DNA of 64,000 nucleotides from Sphingomonas sp. Mn802worker (GCF_000382485.1 NZ_AORY01000004.1:496001-560000), one strand, 5' to 3'; numbered from the stretch's first letter, positions 38,416-48,957 are shown. The notes: generated from the letters alone by a model not told the origin. Numbers and translations are program-made.

Positions 38416-38805
38416 ATGGCTCAGGCACCGCAGCGCATTCGTCGGCGCGAGCGCAAGAACATCACCGCGGGCGTCGCACACGTGAACGCCAGCTTTAATA
38501 ACACCATGATCACCATCACCGACGCGCAGGGCAATGCCATCAGCTGGTCCTCGGCCGGCATGATGGGTTTCAAGGGCTCGCGCAAGTCGACCCCGTACGC
38601 GGCGCAGGTCGCGGCCGAGGACGCTGGCAAGAAGGCCGCCGAGCACGGCGTCCGCACACTCGAGGTCGAGGTGAAGGGTCCGGGTTCGGGCCGCGAGTCG
38701 GCGCTGCGTGCGCTGCAGGCGGTCGGTTTCCAGATCACGTCGATCCGCGACGTGACCTCGATTCCGCACAACGGCGTTCGCCCGTCGAAGCGTCGCCGCG
38801 TCTGA
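38416..38805 (+). CDS. rpsK: 30S ribosomal protein S11
   Basis: S11, 129 residues ([41 protein letters not shown]), platform protein at the E site. Separated from rpsM by 122 bp with two hairpins. Confidence 0.98.
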   Translation: MAQAPQRIRRRERKNITAGVAHVNASFNNTMITITDAQGNAISWSSAGMMGFKGSRKSTPYAAQVAAEDAGKKAAEHGVRTLEVEVKGPGSGRESALRALQAVGFQITSIRDVTSIPHNGVRPSKRRRV

Positions 38806-38896
38806 TGCTCTCGCGCCGCCGCTGACGAGCGGCTGCGTATCTTACCAGGCGGTGTCGCGTGCGCACGCGCTCCGCCCAACCCCAGGGGACGAGATC

Positions 38897-39961
38897 TTGT
38901 CTGTCAACGCAAAGAACTGGCAGGAACTGAAGAAGCCCAGCGGCCTCGAGAAGAAGAGCGGCGACGGGAAGCGCAAGGCGACGTTCATCGCCGAACCACT
39001 CGAGCGCGGCTTCGGCCTGACGCTCGGCAACGCGCTCAGGCGCGTGCTGCTGTCGAGCCTGCAGGGCGCGGCAGTGACCTCGATCAAGATCGAGAACGTG
39101 CTGCACGAGTTCAGCTCGCTGGCCGGCGTGCGCGAGGACGTGACGGACATCGTCCTGAACGTGAAACAGATCGCGATCCGCATGCAGGGCGAAGGCCCGA
39201 AGCGGCTTCAGCTTTCCGCCACCGGTCCGGCCGAGGTGAAGGCCGGCGATATCGCGGTGTCGGGCGACATCGAGGTGATGAACCCCGAGCTGGTGATCTG
39301 CCACCTCGATGAAGGTGCGACGCTCAACATGGAGCTGACCGCCGATACGGGTAAGGGCTATGTCGCGGCGACCGCCAACCGTCCGGCCGACGCGCCGATT
39401 GGGCTGATCCCGGTCGACGCGCTCTACTCGCCGGTGCGGCAGGTGTCGTACAAGGTCGACCCGACCCGCGTTGGTCAGGACCTTGATTACGACAAGCTGA
39501 CGCTGACGATCGAGACCGATGGTACGGTTACGCCGGAGGATGCGGTTGGTTATGCCGGTCGTATCCTACAGGACCAGCTCGCGCTGTTCGTGCACTTCGA
39601 CGATTCGCTGGTCACGCGCTCGGCACCGATCGGCGTCGCGGCGCCGGCGGCGAGCACGGGCGAGGTCACCGGCGACACCGCGCAGATCAACCGTTACCTG
39701 CTCAAGAAGGTCGACGAGCTCGAACTGTCGGTGCGTTCGGCCAATTGCCTCAAGAACGACAACATCATCTATATCGGCGATCTGGTCGGCAAGACCGAAG
39801 CCGAGATGCTGCGCACGCCGAACTTCGGCCGCAAGTCGCTCAACGAGATCAAGGAGGTGCTCTCCAGCATGGGGCTGCGCCTCGGCATGGAGATCCCCGG
39901 CTGGCCGCCCGAGAACATCGAGGAAATGGCCAAGAAGCTCGAGCAGGAGATCATGGGCTGA
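38897..39961 (+). CDS. rpoA: RNA polymerase alpha subunit
   Basis: Alpha subunit, 354 residues. The N-terminal dimerisation domain contains [28 protein letters not shown]; the C-terminal domain has [43 protein letters not shown] assign the rare TTG at 38897 as start because it gives the sphingomonad N-terminus [14 protein letters not shown] behind AGGGGA; the frame is open 15 codons further but that part is not alpha-like. Confidence 0.97.
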   Translation: MSVNAKNWQELKKPSGLEKKSGDGKRKATFIAEPLERGFGLTLGNALRRVLLSSLQGAAVTSIKIENVLHEFSSLAGVREDVTDIVLNVKQIAIRMQGEGPKRLQLSATGPAEVKAGDIAVSGDIEVMNPELVICHLDEGATLNMELTADTGKGYVAATANRPADAPIGLIPVDALYSPVRQVSYKVDPTRVGQDLDYDKLTLTIETDGTVTPEDAVGYAGRILQDQLALFVHFDDSLVTRSAPIGVAAPAASTGEVTGDTAQINRYLLKKVDELELSVRSANCLKNDNIIYIGDLVGKTEAEMLRTPNFGRKSLNEIKEVLSSMGLRLGMEIPGWPPENIEEMAKKLEQEIMG

Positions 39962-39967
39962 CGCGCA

Positions 39968-39990
39968 GGCGAGTAGCGACGCTACTCGCC
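39968..39990 (+). other. Hairpin after rpoA
   Basis: Perfect 10-bp stem (GGCGAGTAGC / GCTACTCGCC) with a 3-nt loop GAC, 6 bp after the rpoA stop, without a T-run. Probably an RNA stability or processing element in the 221-bp rpoA-rplQ spacer. Confidence 0.5.
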
Positions 39991-40182
39991 AGACGCGACG
40001 GCTCCGGCCGGCGGATCGGCCCAGCCGATCCTTTCGACGTAGAGACGCGGGACTTGCTCCCGCGGCCCGGTCGCAACGAAAAGGGCTCCCCAACAGGAGC
40101 GACGGACATTCGGGTGGCCACCGTCCCACCTGTCCCGGGGTTCCGTGAAACGGCCCCCTGACGAACGAGAAGGAAGCACATC

Positions 40183-40605
40183 ATGCGTCACCGTGTAGGC
40201 GGTCGTAAACTCCAGCGTACCTCGGCGCACCGCCAGGCGCTGTTCCGCAACATGTCGGCCGCGCTGATCAAGCACGAGCAGATCACCACCACGCTCGCCA
40301 AGGCGAAGGAACTTCGTCCGTACATCGAGAAGCTGATCACGCTCGGCAAGAAGGGCGGCCTGTCGAACCGTCGTCTGGCGCATGCGCGGTTGCTCGACGA
40401 TGCGCAGCTGGTGAAGCTGTTCGACACGCTGGCGACCCGCTACGCGTCGCGCAACGGCGGTTACACCCGCGTCATCAAGGCAGGCATCCGCGCGTCGGAC
40501 GCGTCGCCGATGGCGATCATCGAGTTCGTCGATCGCGACGTGTCGGCCAAGGGTCAGGACTCTGGGCCGGTCATGGCTGACGAGGATTATGACGACGCCG
40601 CATGA
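40183..40605 (+). CDS. rplQ: 50S ribosomal protein L17
   Basis: L17, 140 residues ([45 protein letters not shown]), last gene of the alpha block. C-terminal extension ([20 protein letters not shown]) is acidic. ATG follows AGAAGGAAGCACATC. Confidence 0.98.
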   Translation: MRHRVGGRKLQRTSAHRQALFRNMSAALIKHEQITTTLAKAKELRPYIEKLITLGKKGGLSNRRLAHARLLDDAQLVKLFDTLATRYASRNGGYTRVIKAGIRASDASPMAIIEFVDRDVSAKGQDSGPVMADEDYDDAA

Positions 40606-40711
40606 GCGCACGTGAGTAGCGTAAGCTAGTCACGAGACGCTCAAGGCCGGCCAGCGGTGCACGGCGCCGACTGACGACGCGGCTTAGCCGCGGCAGAGAC
40701 AGCGAGACAAG

Positions 40712-40743
40712 GAGCCGCTCCAGCAATGGGGCGGCTCTTCTCG
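40712..40743 (+). terminator. Intrinsic terminator after rplQ
   Basis: Ten-bp stem with one G-U wobble (GAGCCGCTCC / GGGGCGGCTC), loop AGCAAT, followed by TTCTCGT. It closes the ribosomal supercluster. An extra CGCGGC/GCCGCG hairpin lies just upstream (about 40678-40692). Confidence 0.65.
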
Positions 40744-40763
40744 TATCGAAACAGAGGTTCGAG

Positions 40764-41393
40764 ATGACGCTTCACACCTGGTGGCTGTTCGTCGTCGCGG
40801 TGTTCCTGCTGTGCGGTACGCCCGGTCCCAACATGCTCCACATCCTGTCGCGGAGCGTCGAGGTCGGCGTACGCCGCACGACCTTCGCGATGGCGGGATG
40901 CCTGTCGGCGATGCTGATTGTCCTCGCCGCCGCCGCGGCCGGGCTGACGACGCTGCTGCGCGCGATGCCAGGCGCCTTCGACGTGCTGCGTTATGTCGGC
41001 GTGGCTTACCTGATCTACCTCGGCATCAAGGCATGGCGGAGCAAGGAGGTGCCGCTCGGTGTCGGCGCGGGCACGCTGCCGCGCGCGGTGCCGAAGCGCG
41101 CATTGTTCCGCGGCGGCTTCGCGATCGGCATCAGCAATCCCAAGCTGATCCTGTTCGCCGCGGCCTTCCTGCCGCAGTTCGTGTCGCGCAGCGCGCCCGA
41201 GGGTCCGCAGTTCGCCATCCTGGTCGTCACCTTCGTGGCAATGGAGTGTGTGTGGTACGCGGTCTACGCGCTCGGCGGACGGTCGCTGTCGCGCTACATC
41301 GCACGTCCGCGTGTGCGGCGCGTGTTTGACCGCGTGACGGGTGCGATCTTCGTCGGGTTCGGCGTGGCGTTGTTCACGGCGCGGCTAGCTTAG
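40764..41393 (+). CDS. LysE/RhtB-family amino-acid exporter
   Basis: A 209-residue inner-membrane exporter with about six spans and the family motif CGTPGPNMLHILSRSVEVGVRR near the N-terminus. The second conserved segment GFAIGISNPKLILFAAAFLPQFV is present. Substrate (basic amino acid, homoserine/threonine, other) is not predictable. Transcribed alone, just after the ribosomal terminator. Confidence 0.92.
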   Translation: MTLHTWWLFVVAVFLLCGTPGPNMLHILSRSVEVGVRRTTFAMAGCLSAMLIVLAAAAAGLTTLLRAMPGAFDVLRYVGVAYLIYLGIKAWRSKEVPLGVGAGTLPRAVPKRALFRGGFAIGISNPKLILFAAAFLPQFVSRSAPEGPQFAILVVTFVAMECVWYAVYALGGRSLSRYIARPRVRRVFDRVTGAIFVGFGVALFTARLA

Positions 41394-41538
41394 CGGCGGA
41401 GCTGTCGTTCGGCGTCTCCGCTCGCCGTTGCTCCTCGCATCGCTTCCCGGTCGTATGATTTCGCCCATGCGCGCACCTGCATAGGATGTAGCCTTTGCGA
41501 CCTTCCACGCGCGCGATGCAGTCGCTACACGCGCGCGG

Positions 41539-43095
41539 ATGGAGCATCCCGACAGTATCCTCATCGTCGATTTCGGCAGCCAGGTGACCCAATTGATCGC
41601 GCGCCGCGTACGCGAGGCGGGTGTCTATAGCGAGGTCGCGCCGTTCAACGCCGCCGCGGAAGCGTTCGAGCGGATGCAGCCAAAGGGCATCATCCTGTCG
41701 GGTGGCCCGTCGTCGGTGACGCTGGAGCACAGCCCGCGCGCGCCGCAGCACCTGTTCGAGGCGGGCGTGCCGATCCTCGGCATCTGTTACGGCCAGCAGC
41801 TGATGAGCACGCAGCTGGGCGGCAATGTCGTGATCTCGGGCGACGGCGGCGAGTTCGGCCACGCGATGCTCGACGTGAAGGCAGAGTGCGCGTTGTTCGA
41901 CGGCCTGTGGGAGGTCGGCTCGCGCCATCAGGTGTGGATGAGCCACGGCGACAAGGTCGACGCGCTGCCGCCCGGCTTCGTGCCCGTCGCGACCTCGGAA
42001 GGCGCGCCGTTCGCGATGGTCGCCGATGAGGAGCGCCGCTTCTACGGCGTGCAGTTCCACCCCGAGGTCGTCCACACCCCCGATGGCGCCAAGCTGATCG
42101 CCAATTTCGCGCGTCACGTCTGCGGCCTCGCCGGCGACTGGACGATGGCCGAGTTCCGCGAGACCAAGATCGCCGAGATCCGCGCGCAGGTAGGGAGTGG
42201 CCGTGTCATCTGCGGTCTGTCGGGCGGCGTCGACTCGGCAGTCGCGGCGGTGCTGATCCATGAGGCAATCGGCGACCAGCTGACCTGCGTCTTCGTCGAT
42301 CATGGCCTGATGCGCAGCGGCGAGGCCGAGCAGGTCGTGTCGCTGTTCCGGGAAGCGTACAACATCCCGCTGGTGCACGTGGACGCGGAAGCGCTGTTTA
42401 TGGGCGGGCTGGCCGGCGTCACCGATCCCGAGGCGAAGCGCAAGTTCATCGGCAAGACCTTCATCGAAGTGTTCGAGGACGAGGCGAAGAAGATCGGCGG
42501 GGCCGATTTCCTGGCGCAGGGCACGCTCTATCCCGACGTGATCGAGAGCGTCAGCTTCACCGGCGGTCCGTCGGTGACGATCAAGAGCCACCACAATGTC
42601 GGCGGGCTCCCCGAGCGCATGAACATGAAGCTGGTCGAGCCGCTTCGCGAACTGTTCAAGGACGAGGTGCGCGCACTCGGGAGCGAGCTGGGGCTTCCAG
42701 AGCATTTCGTCGGCCGTCACCCGTTTCCCGGACCCGGCCTCGCGATCCGCATTCCGGGTGAGGTGACCAAGGAGCGCTGCGACATCCTGCGCAAGGCCGA
42801 CGCGATCTACCTTGAGGAAATCCGCAACGCCGGGCTGTACGATGCGATCTGGCAGGCATTTGCGGTGCTGCTGCCGGTGCGATCGGTCGGCGTGATGGGT
42901 GATGGGCGAACCTACGATTCGGTGCTGGCGCTGCGTGCGGTCACCTCGACCGACGGGATGACCGCGCAGGCGTTCGAGTTCCCCGGCGGCTTCCTCGCGC
43001 GCGTCTCGACGCGGATCGTCAACGAGGTGAGGGGGGTCAACCGGGTGACTTACGATTATACCTCCAAGCCGCCGGGTACGATCGAGTGGGAATGA
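41539..43095 (+). CDS. guaA: GMP synthase (glutamine-hydrolysing)
   Basis: Converts XMP to GMP, 518 residues. The class I glutamine amidotransferase domain has Cys83 in GICYGQQLM and the His-Glu pair in [11 protein letters not shown]. The ATP pyrophosphatase domain has the P-loop [15 protein letters not shown], and the dimerisation domain ends [16 protein letters not shown]. Normal length. No purine riboswitch is visible in the 145 bp upstream. Confidence 0.98.
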   Translation: MEHPDSILIVDFGSQVTQLIARRVREAGVYSEVAPFNAAAEAFERMQPKGIILSGGPSSVTLEHSPRAPQHLFEAGVPILGICYGQQLMSTQLGGNVVISGDGGEFGHAMLDVKAECALFDGLWEVGSRHQVWMSHGDKVDALPPGFVPVATSEGAPFAMVADEERRFYGVQFHPEVVHTPDGAKLIANFARHVCGLAGDWTMAEFRETKIAEIRAQVGSGRVICGLSGGVDSAVAAVLIHEAIGDQLTCVFVDHGLMRSGEAEQVVSLFREAYNIPLVHVDAEALFMGGLAGVTDPEAKRKFIGKTFIEVFEDEAKKIGGADFLAQGTLYPDVIESVSFTGGPSVTIKSHHNVGGLPERMNMKLVEPLRELFKDEVRALGSELGLPEHFVGRHPFPGPGLAIRIPGEVTKERCDILRKADAIYLEEIRNAGLYDAIWQAFAVLLPVRSVGVMGDGRTYDSVLALRAVTSTDGMTAQAFEFPGGFLARVSTRIVNEVRGVNRVTYDYTSKPPGTIEWE

Positions 43096-44030
43096 ACCGG
43101 AAATCGCGAGCAGCCGGGGGCTGCTCGCCCGGTTCATTCGGCTGCGTAAGCGGCCGGGAGCGGCGAGACGAAACCCGCGCGAAGAGCCTGCTGCGCCGCG
43201 CGGTGATCGCTGGAACGACGCTCGTCGCGCCCGCACTCGCCTCCGCCGCGACCCCGAACCCGCCAGCCTGGACGCGACCCGCTGCGCCGATCCATCTGGT
43301 CGGCCCGATCTGGTATGTCGGCAGCGAAGGGCTCGCCAGCTACCTCATCAAGACTCGCGATGGCGCGATCCTGCTCGATGCGACGATGGCGGAGAACGTT
43401 CCCGCGATCGAGCGCAACATTAGCGCGGTCGGCGTGCCGCTCGACCGGGTCAGGCTGCTGCTCGTCAGCCACGCGCACTTCGACCATGCGGCGGGTGACG
43501 CGGCGTTGGTGCGTGATACCGGCGCGCGGGTGGTCGCGGGTGCCGGTGACGTAGCCGCGCTGGAGAGCGGCATTCCGCCGGGTGAAACGAGCTACGGCGT
43601 GATCCGCTTTTCGCCGGTCAAGGTGTCGCGAGCCATCCGCGACGGGGACCGTGTGACGCTTGGCGGCGTCACCTTGCGCGCGATCGCGACGCCGGCGCAC
43701 ACGCCGGGCTGCACGAGCTGGTCGACCCGCGTGGTCGAGCGCGGCCGCTCGCTGACCGTGCTGTTCCCGTGCAGCGTCTCGGTCGCGGGCAACCGCCTGA
43801 TCGGCAACGGCCGCTATCCCGGCATCGTCGCCGACCTGCGTGGCAGCATCGCCCGGTTAGCGCGAGAGCGGGCCGATGTTGTGCTGCCGTTCCATCCCGA
43901 ACAGGCCGACGTGCGCCGGCGTGCGGCCGAACATCAACTGGTCGCGCCGACCCTGCTTCCCGCGATGATGCGAACCGCAAGCGCTGATTTCGAGCGCGAA
44001 CTGACGCGGCAGACGAAGGAGGCACGATGA
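43092..44030 (+). CDS. Subclass B3-like metallo-beta-lactamase
   Basis: MBL-fold hydrolase of 312 residues. Zinc ligands follow the B3 pattern: HAHFDH in [13 protein letters not shown], the downstream His in [10 protein letters not shown], and a final His in [10 protein letters not shown]. The segment [23 protein letters not shown] is B3-typical. A hydrophobic signal ([21 protein letters not shown]) suggests export. ATG 43092 overlaps the guaA stop (ATGA) and leaves a long n-region of about 35 residues; a perfect 10-bp hairpin falls within these first codons, so the start is uncertain. It could be a genuine beta-lactamase or a B3-like hydrolase of other substrates. It overlaps the next gene by 4 bp. 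Confidence 0.85.
   Translation: MNRKSRAAGGCSPGSFGCVSGRERRDETRAKSLLRRAVIAGTTLVAPALASAATPNPPAWTRPAAPIHLVGPIWYVGSEGLASYLIKTRDGAILLDATMAENVPAIERNISAVGVPLDRVRLLLVSHAHFDHAAGDAALVRDTGARVVAGAGDVAALESGIPPGETSYGVIRFSPVKVSRAIRDGDRVTLGGVTLRAIATPAHTPGCTSWSTRVVERGRSLTVLFPCSVSVAGNRLIGNGRYPGIVADLRGSIARLARERADVVLPFHPEQADVRRRAAEHQLVAPTLLPAMMRTASADFERELTRQTKEAR
43106..43128 (+). other. Hairpin right after guaA, inside the start of the MBL gene
   Basis: Perfect 10-bp stem (GCGAGCAGCC / GGCTGCTCGC) with loop GGG, beginning 10 bp past the guaA stop. No T-run. It lies within the first codons of the MBL gene as annotated and could attenuate transcription or translation. Confidence 0.55.
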
Positions 44031-44392
44031 CGGCGGCAAAGACCGGCCCGGCGACGATGTACGGCATCCCGAATTGCGACACGATCAAGAAGGCGCGTAG
44101 CTGGCTGGCCGACCACGATGTTGCCTTCATCTTTCACGATTACCGGAAGGATGGTCTCGATCGTGCATTGCTCGACAAGCTGATCGAGCGGGCGGGGTGG
44201 GAGACGCTGCTCAACCGTGCGGGCACCACCTTCCGCAAGCTGCCCGAGCAGGACCGCGTCGACCTGAACCGTGAGCGCGCGACCGCGCTGATGCTGGCGC
44301 AGCCGGGCATGATCAAGCGACCGGTGCTGTTGACGAGCACCTCGACCGAGGTCGGCTTCAAGCCCGAACGCTACGCCGCGCTGTTCGGCTGA
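44027..44392 (+). CDS. Spx/MgsR (ArsC-like) family protein
   Basis: Thioredoxin-fold protein of 121 residues of the ArsC/Spx/YffB family: [17 protein letters not shown] with a single N-terminal Cys followed by D rather than CxxC, and the C-terminal [21 protein letters not shown]. The family includes YffB-type glutathione-dependent thiol reductases; arsenate reduction is not implied. ATG overlaps the MBL stop by 4 bp. A second, true ArsC-like gene lies at 55212-55532. Confidence 0.9.
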   Translation: MTAAKTGPATMYGIPNCDTIKKARSWLADHDVAFIFHDYRKDGLDRALLDKLIERAGWETLLNRAGTTFRKLPEQDRVDLNRERATALMLAQPGMIKRPVLLTSTSTEVGFKPERYAALFG

Positions 44393-44480
44393 TTGCGCGC
44401 TACCCCGATCTGACGGCGCCATCGCCTTCCGATCGGTCCATGCTGCTGGATCGGTCCCGCAACCGCGCCTAAGAAGGTGC

Positions 44481-45359
44481 ATGTCCACGACCTTCACGAT
44501 CGACACCTCGACCAGCCGCGCGACGCCCGTTGCTGCACCGATGAAGCGCCTGACCGTCCCGGCGCTCCGCGCGCGCAAGGCGTCGATCGCGGCAGGCAAG
44601 GGCGAGCCGCTCGTCATGCTGACTGCCTATACCGTGCGGATGGCGCAGTTGATGGACCCGCATTGCGACATGCTGCTGGTCGGCGACAGTCTGGGGCAGG
44701 TCATCTACGGCCTGCCCTCGACCGTGCCGGTGACGCTCGCGATGATGGCGGCGCATGGTGCGGCAGTGGTGCGTGGCAGCTACCATGCGGTGGTCGTCGT
44801 CGACATGCCGTTCGGCAGTTACGAGGCATCGCCGCAGCAGGCGTTCGAGAGTGCGGCCTATCTGCTCAAGGAAACGGGAGCCGCTGCGGTCAAGCTGGAG
44901 GGAGGGGCCGCGATGGCGTCGACCGTCGCCTTCCTGTCCGAACGCGGCATTCCGGTCGTCGGCCATGTCGGATTGACGCCGCAGGCGGTCAACGCGCTCG
45001 GCGGCTATGGCGCGCGCGGACGCTCGGAGGCGGAGGCTGAGAAGATCGTCTCTGACGCGAGCGCCATCGCTGCGGCGGGTGCCTTCGCGGTCGTGATCGA
45101 GGGCGTGGTCGAGCCGATCGCGCAGGCGATCACGCGTGCAATCGACGTGCCGACGATCGGCATCGGCGCATCAGCCGATTGCGACGGGCAGGTGCTGGTG
45201 ACGGAGGACATGCTGGGCCTGTTCGAGCGGACGCCCCGCTTCGTCAAACGCTATGGCGACATGGCGGGCTATGTGTCGGAGCGCGTCGAGACCTACGCCG
45301 CCGAGGTGCGCGCGCGGACCTTCCCGACCGCCGAGCAGACCTACGCGCCGAAGGGGTGA
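44481..45359 (+). CDS. panB: 3-methyl-2-oxobutanoate hydroxymethyltransferase
   Basis: First step of pantothenate synthesis (ketopantoate formation), 292 residues. Conserved [20 protein letters not shown] (metal-binding Asp), [20 protein letters not shown] and [16 protein letters not shown] are present, as is a [14 protein letters not shown] signature. Normal length. No panC in this window. Confidence 0.97.
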   Translation: MSTTFTIDTSTSRATPVAAPMKRLTVPALRARKASIAAGKGEPLVMLTAYTVRMAQLMDPHCDMLLVGDSLGQVIYGLPSTVPVTLAMMAAHGAAVVRGSYHAVVVVDMPFGSYEASPQQAFESAAYLLKETGAAAVKLEGGAAMASTVAFLSERGIPVVGHVGLTPQAVNALGGYGARGRSEAEAEKIVSDASAIAAAGAFAVVIEGVVEPIAQAITRAIDVPTIGIGASADCDGQVLVTEDMLGLFERTPRFVKRYGDMAGYVSERVETYAAEVRARTFPTAEQTYAPKG

Positions 45360-45440
45360 GCGGCCGGGTCGGCCGCGCCCCTTTCGTTTCGGTCGCTACC
45401 GGGTTAAGGCGCGGCGACTTTCCATCAGGTGGAGCAAGAC

Positions 45441-46151
45441 GTGGCCCTGACGCCGCAAAACAACGAGGCGTTCCTGCGCGAGGTCGACGAGGAATATCGT
45501 CGCGAGCAGATGATCGGGGCCTGGCAACGCTATGGCCGCTGGATCGTGGTCGCGGTGGTCGCGCTGCTGGTCGCCTTCGCCGGCTTCCTGTTCTGGCAGC
45601 ACCGCGAGCGTGTCGCGGCGGAGAAGGAAGGCGAGACGCTTCAGACCGCTTACGATTATCTCGGTGCCAACGATTTCAACGGCGCGGCCAAGCCGCTCGC
45701 GGAGCTGGCGCAGTCGAGCCGTGACGGATACCGCGTCCTTGCCCTGTTCTCGCAGGCCGATGTGCTGTTGTCGAAGAATGACCTGAAGGGCGCTGCGGCC
45801 AAGTTCGCCGGGGTCGCCAATGACGCGGGCGTCGCCAAGCCGTTCCGCGACCTGGGGCTAATCCGCCAGACCGCGGCCGAGTATGACACGCTTAAGCCCG
45901 ACGTGGTGATCCAGCGGCTGAGCCCGCTTGCGGTGCAGGGCAACGCGTTCATGGGCAGCGCGGGCGAGATGGTCGGCGCGGCGTATCTGGCGCAGGGCAA
46001 GCGCGACCTTGCCGCGCAGACCTTTGCGCGGGTCGCGCGCGACAAGACGGTGCCGGCCTCGCTGCGTCAACGTGCGGTTCAGATGGCGGGCGTATTGGGC
46101 GTGGACGGACTGCCGCAGGACATCGCGGCCAGCAGGGGCATGACGGAATGA
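45441..46151 (+). CDS. YfgM-like TPR membrane protein (BamB neighbour)
   Basis: A 236-residue single-pass inner-membrane protein: cytoplasmic N-terminus (MALTPQNNEAFLREVDEEYR), one TM (WIVVAVVALLVAFAGFLFW) and a periplasmic TPR-like domain. It matches the YfgM/ancillary SecYEG family, which is encoded beside bamB in many proteobacteria; E. coli YfgM links SecYEG to periplasmic chaperones. GTG 45441 is chosen because AGGTGGAG precedes it at good spacing; an in-frame GTG 12 bp upstream is possible. Overlaps bamB by 4 bp (ATGA). Confidence 0.9.
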   Translation: MALTPQNNEAFLREVDEEYRREQMIGAWQRYGRWIVVAVVALLVAFAGFLFWQHRERVAAEKEGETLQTAYDYLGANDFNGAAKPLAELAQSSRDGYRVLALFSQADVLLSKNDLKGAAAKFAGVANDAGVAKPFRDLGLIRQTAAEYDTLKPDVVIQRLSPLAVQGNAFMGSAGEMVGAAYLAQGKRDLAAQTFARVARDKTVPASLRQRAVQMAGVLGVDGLPQDIAASRGMTE

Positions 46152-47485
46152 AGGTTGGCAAGGCGGCGCGGGTTGCGCTCGGCCCCATCGCGCTCAGCAT
46201 TGCGCTGACGCTCGGTGGGTGCGGCATCTTCAAGGGTGCGCCCAAGAAGACGCCGACGGTCGGCAACCGCGTCTCGATCCTGACATCGGAGAACAAGGCG
46301 GAGGTCGACCCTTCGCTCGCCAGCGTGCAGGTGCTGCTGCCGACGCCAGAGACGAACACCGACTGGTCGCAGTCGGGCGGCAGTGCGGACAAGTCGATGG
46401 GGCATCTGGCGCTCGCCGCCTCACCGACGCGCGCATGGACGGCGCAGATCGATGGCGGCTCGAACCGTCAGCGGCTGGGCGCGGCACCCGTTGTCGCCGA
46501 CAACAAGCTGTTCGTGGTTGATGTCGACGCGACTGTCCACGCCTTCGCCGCCGACACGGGCGCAAAGTTGTGGACCGCAGCGGTGCCCGAGGGCGACAAC
46601 AACCGCGCCGCGCGTTTTGGCGGCGGGGCGAGCTACGACGACGGCAAGGTCTATGCGACCGACGGGCTGGGCGACGTGGTCGCGATCAACGCCGCGGATG
46701 GCAAGCTGATCTGGCGCGCGAAGCCGGGCGGCCCGTTACGCGGTGCGCCGACGGTCGCCAACGGCCAGCTCTACGTGCTGAGCCAGGACAATCAGATCTT
46801 CGCGCTCAACCAGACCGACGGCAAGGTGGTGTGGACGCAGAGCGCGAGCCTCGAATCGCAAGGGCTGTTCGGCGTCGCCGCGCCGGCGGCGAGCGCGGGC
46901 ACGATCGTCGCGGGCTTCTCCTCGGGCGAGTTGAACGCCTATCGCTACGAGAACGGCCGGAATCTGTGGCAGGATGCGCTGTCGCGCACCGCGATCTCGA
47001 CCTCGGTGTCGAGCCTGGCCGACATCAACGCCGATGCGGTGATCGAGGACGGCCGCGTCTATGCAATTGGGGAGGGCGGCCGCATGGTGTCGCTCGATCT
47101 GGGCACCGGCCAGCGGTTGTGGGAACAGAATTTTGCCGGCATCTCGACGCCGTGGCTTGCGGGCGAGTGGCTGTTCGTCGTCACCGACGACGCGCGCGTC
47201 GTCAGCCTGTCGCGCGCGAATGGCAAGGTGCGCTGGATTGGACAGCTGCCCGCGTTCAAAAACGAGAAGAAGCGCGAGAACGCCTACACCTGGTTCGGCC
47301 CGGTGCTGGCGGGCGAGCGGTTGTGGCTGACCAACTCGCGCGGGCAACTCGTCGCGGTGTCGCCGGCGGACGGCAGCCAGCAGGCGGTGATCGAGGCGGG
47401 CGACGCCTTCTCGCTGCCGCCGATCGTCGCCAACAAGACGCTCTACGTGCTCGACGACAAGGGTCAGCTCTCGGCTTATCGCTGA
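46148..47485 (+). CDS. bamB: Outer-membrane assembly factor BamB
   Basis: PQQ-repeat beta-propeller lipoprotein of the BAM complex, 445 residues. Signal peptide with lipobox LGGC (Cys25, TLGGCGIF). Repeats such as APVVADNKLFVVDVDATVHAFAADTG, APTVANGQLYVLSQDN and ADINADAVIEDGRVYAIGEGG are visible. It acts at the outer membrane with BamA. Co-transcribed with yfgM-like and probably der, a conserved trio. Confidence 0.95.
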   Translation: MKVGKAARVALGPIALSIALTLGGCGIFKGAPKKTPTVGNRVSILTSENKAEVDPSLASVQVLLPTPETNTDWSQSGGSADKSMGHLALAASPTRAWTAQIDGGSNRQRLGAAPVVADNKLFVVDVDATVHAFAADTGAKLWTAAVPEGDNNRAARFGGGASYDDGKVYATDGLGDVVAINAADGKLIWRAKPGGPLRGAPTVANGQLYVLSQDNQIFALNQTDGKVVWTQSASLESQGLFGVAAPAASAGTIVAGFSSGELNAYRYENGRNLWQDALSRTAISTSVSSLADINADAVIEDGRVYAIGEGGRMVSLDLGTGQRLWEQNFAGISTPWLAGEWLFVVTDDARVVSLSRANGKVRWIGQLPAFKNEKKRENAYTWFGPVLAGERLWLTNSRGQLVAVSPADGSQQAVIEAGDAFSLPPIVANKTLYVLDDKGQLSAYR

Positions 47486-47545
47486 GAAGACGCTGACAGC
47501 AGTTAGGTGACGGCAAGGCCATGATGCGCTAGGCGATGGCGCATC

Positions 47546-48913
47546 ATGTCCCGTTTACCTGTGGTCGCGATCGTCGGCCGTCCCAACGTCGGCAAGTCGA
47601 CGCTGTTCAATCGCCTTGTCGGCAAGAAGCTCGCGCTGGTCGACGATCGTCCCGGCGTGACGCGCGACCGTCGTGAGGGCGACGCTAGCCTGCTCGGGCT
47701 CGATTTCCGCATCATCGATACCGCAGGCTACGAGGACGAGGACCCCGACACGCTGCCTGGCCGCATGCGCCGCCAGACGCAGGCTGCGGTCGACGGCGCG
47801 GATGTCGCGCTGTTCCTGATCGATTCGCGCGCGGGCATCGTGCCGCTCGACGAGGAGATCGCGCGCTGGCTGCGCGGTGCCAACACCCCGATCGTGCTGG
47901 TCGCCAACAAGGTAGAGGGCCGCAGCGGTGAGCAGGGCGTGCTCGAATCGCTCGCGCTCGGCTTCGGCGATCCGGTGCAGATGTCGGCCGAACACGGCGA
48001 GGGCGTCGCCGACCTGTTCGAGGCGCTGCGCCCCTTCATCGATCGCGAAGACGACGCCTTCGAGGAGGAGCAAGAGGACGACAGTCCTGACGCGCCGCTC
48101 AAGCTCGCGATCGTCGGCCGTCCGAACGCGGGCAAATCGACGTTGATCAATCGGATGCTCGGCGAGGACCGGATGATCACCGGGCCGGAAGCCGGGATCA
48201 CGCGCGATGCGATCGCGGTCGACTGGGAATGGCTCGGCAGCCCGATGGGTCCGCGCAAGGTGCGGCTGATCGATACCGCGGGGATGCGCAAGCGCGCCAA
48301 GGTGCAGGACAAGCTGGAGAAATTGTCGGTTGCCGACGCGCTCCACGCGGTCGATTTCGCCGAGGTCGTCGTGCTGCTGCTCGATGCGACATTGGGGCTC
48401 GAATCGCAGGATCTGCGCATTGCAGACCGCGTGCTGGAGGAAGGCCGCGCGCTCGTCATCGCGCTCAACAAATGGGACGTGTCGGAAGAACCATCCAAGA
48501 CCTTCAACGGCGTCAAGGCGGCGCTGGAGGAAGGATTGGCGCAGGTGAAGGGGGTGCCGCTGCTGACCGTGTCGGCGGCGACCGGCAAGGGGATCGATCA
48601 GTTGATCGTTGCCGCGTTCGAGACGCGCGACGCCTGGTCGCACCGCGTCGGCACCGGCGAGCTCAACCGCTGGTTCGAGCGCGCGGTGGAGGCCAACCCG
48701 CCGCCCGCGCCCGGCGGCAAGCGGATCAAGCTGCGCTACATCACGCAGGCGAAGACCCGCCCGCCGGGCTTCGTCCTGTTCGGCACGCGTGTCGATCAAT
48801 TGCCGATGAGTTATCAGCGCTACCTCATCAACGGCATCCGCCGCGAACTCGGTTTCGGCGCAGTGCCGGTCCGACTGACGCTGCGCGCGCCGAAGAATCC
48901 GTTCGACAGCTGA
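47546..48913 (+). CDS. der: Ribosome-assembly GTPase Der (EngA)
   Basis: Double-GTPase protein of 455 residues for 50S assembly. Two P-loops are seen: GRPNVGKSTLFN near the N-terminus and GRPNAGKSTLINR near residue 190, each with DTAG (IIDTAGYEDED, LIDTAGMRKRAK) and NKxD (VANKVEG degenerate, ALNKWD). The C-terminal KH-like domain ends LRAPKNPFDS. Downstream of bamB by 60 bp. Confidence 0.97.
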   Translation: MSRLPVVAIVGRPNVGKSTLFNRLVGKKLALVDDRPGVTRDRREGDASLLGLDFRIIDTAGYEDEDPDTLPGRMRRQTQAAVDGADVALFLIDSRAGIVPLDEEIARWLRGANTPIVLVANKVEGRSGEQGVLESLALGFGDPVQMSAEHGEGVADLFEALRPFIDREDDAFEEEQEDDSPDAPLKLAIVGRPNAGKSTLINRMLGEDRMITGPEAGITRDAIAVDWEWLGSPMGPRKVRLIDTAGMRKRAKVQDKLEKLSVADALHAVDFAEVVVLLLDATLGLESQDLRIADRVLEEGRALVIALNKWDVSEEPSKTFNGVKAALEEGLAQVKGVPLLTVSAATGKGIDQLIVAAFETRDAWSHRVGTGELNRWFERAVEANPPPAPGGKRIKLRYITQAKTRPPGFVLFGTRVDQLPMSYQRYLINGIRRELGFGAVPVRLTLRAPKNPFDS

Positions 48914-48942
48914 CGCGATTGTAGAAAATCGCAGGCGTTTCG

Positions 48943-48957
48943 TTACCGGGCGTTTAC
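48943..48957. repeat. Direct repeat TTACC-N6-TTACC upstream of the HPt gene
   Basis: TTACCGGGCGTTTAC(C) lies about 53 bp before the HPt GTG. The same TTACCGG-N2-G-N-TTACC pattern occurs at 11661-11675. The half-site spacing equals a CtrA box (4-N7-4), with TTAC in place of TTAA. Confidence 0.35.

Noticed and set aside
41394..41538. Purine riboswitch upstream of guaA
   Set aside because: No purine-aptamer core or two-loop architecture is seen in the 145-bp leader.
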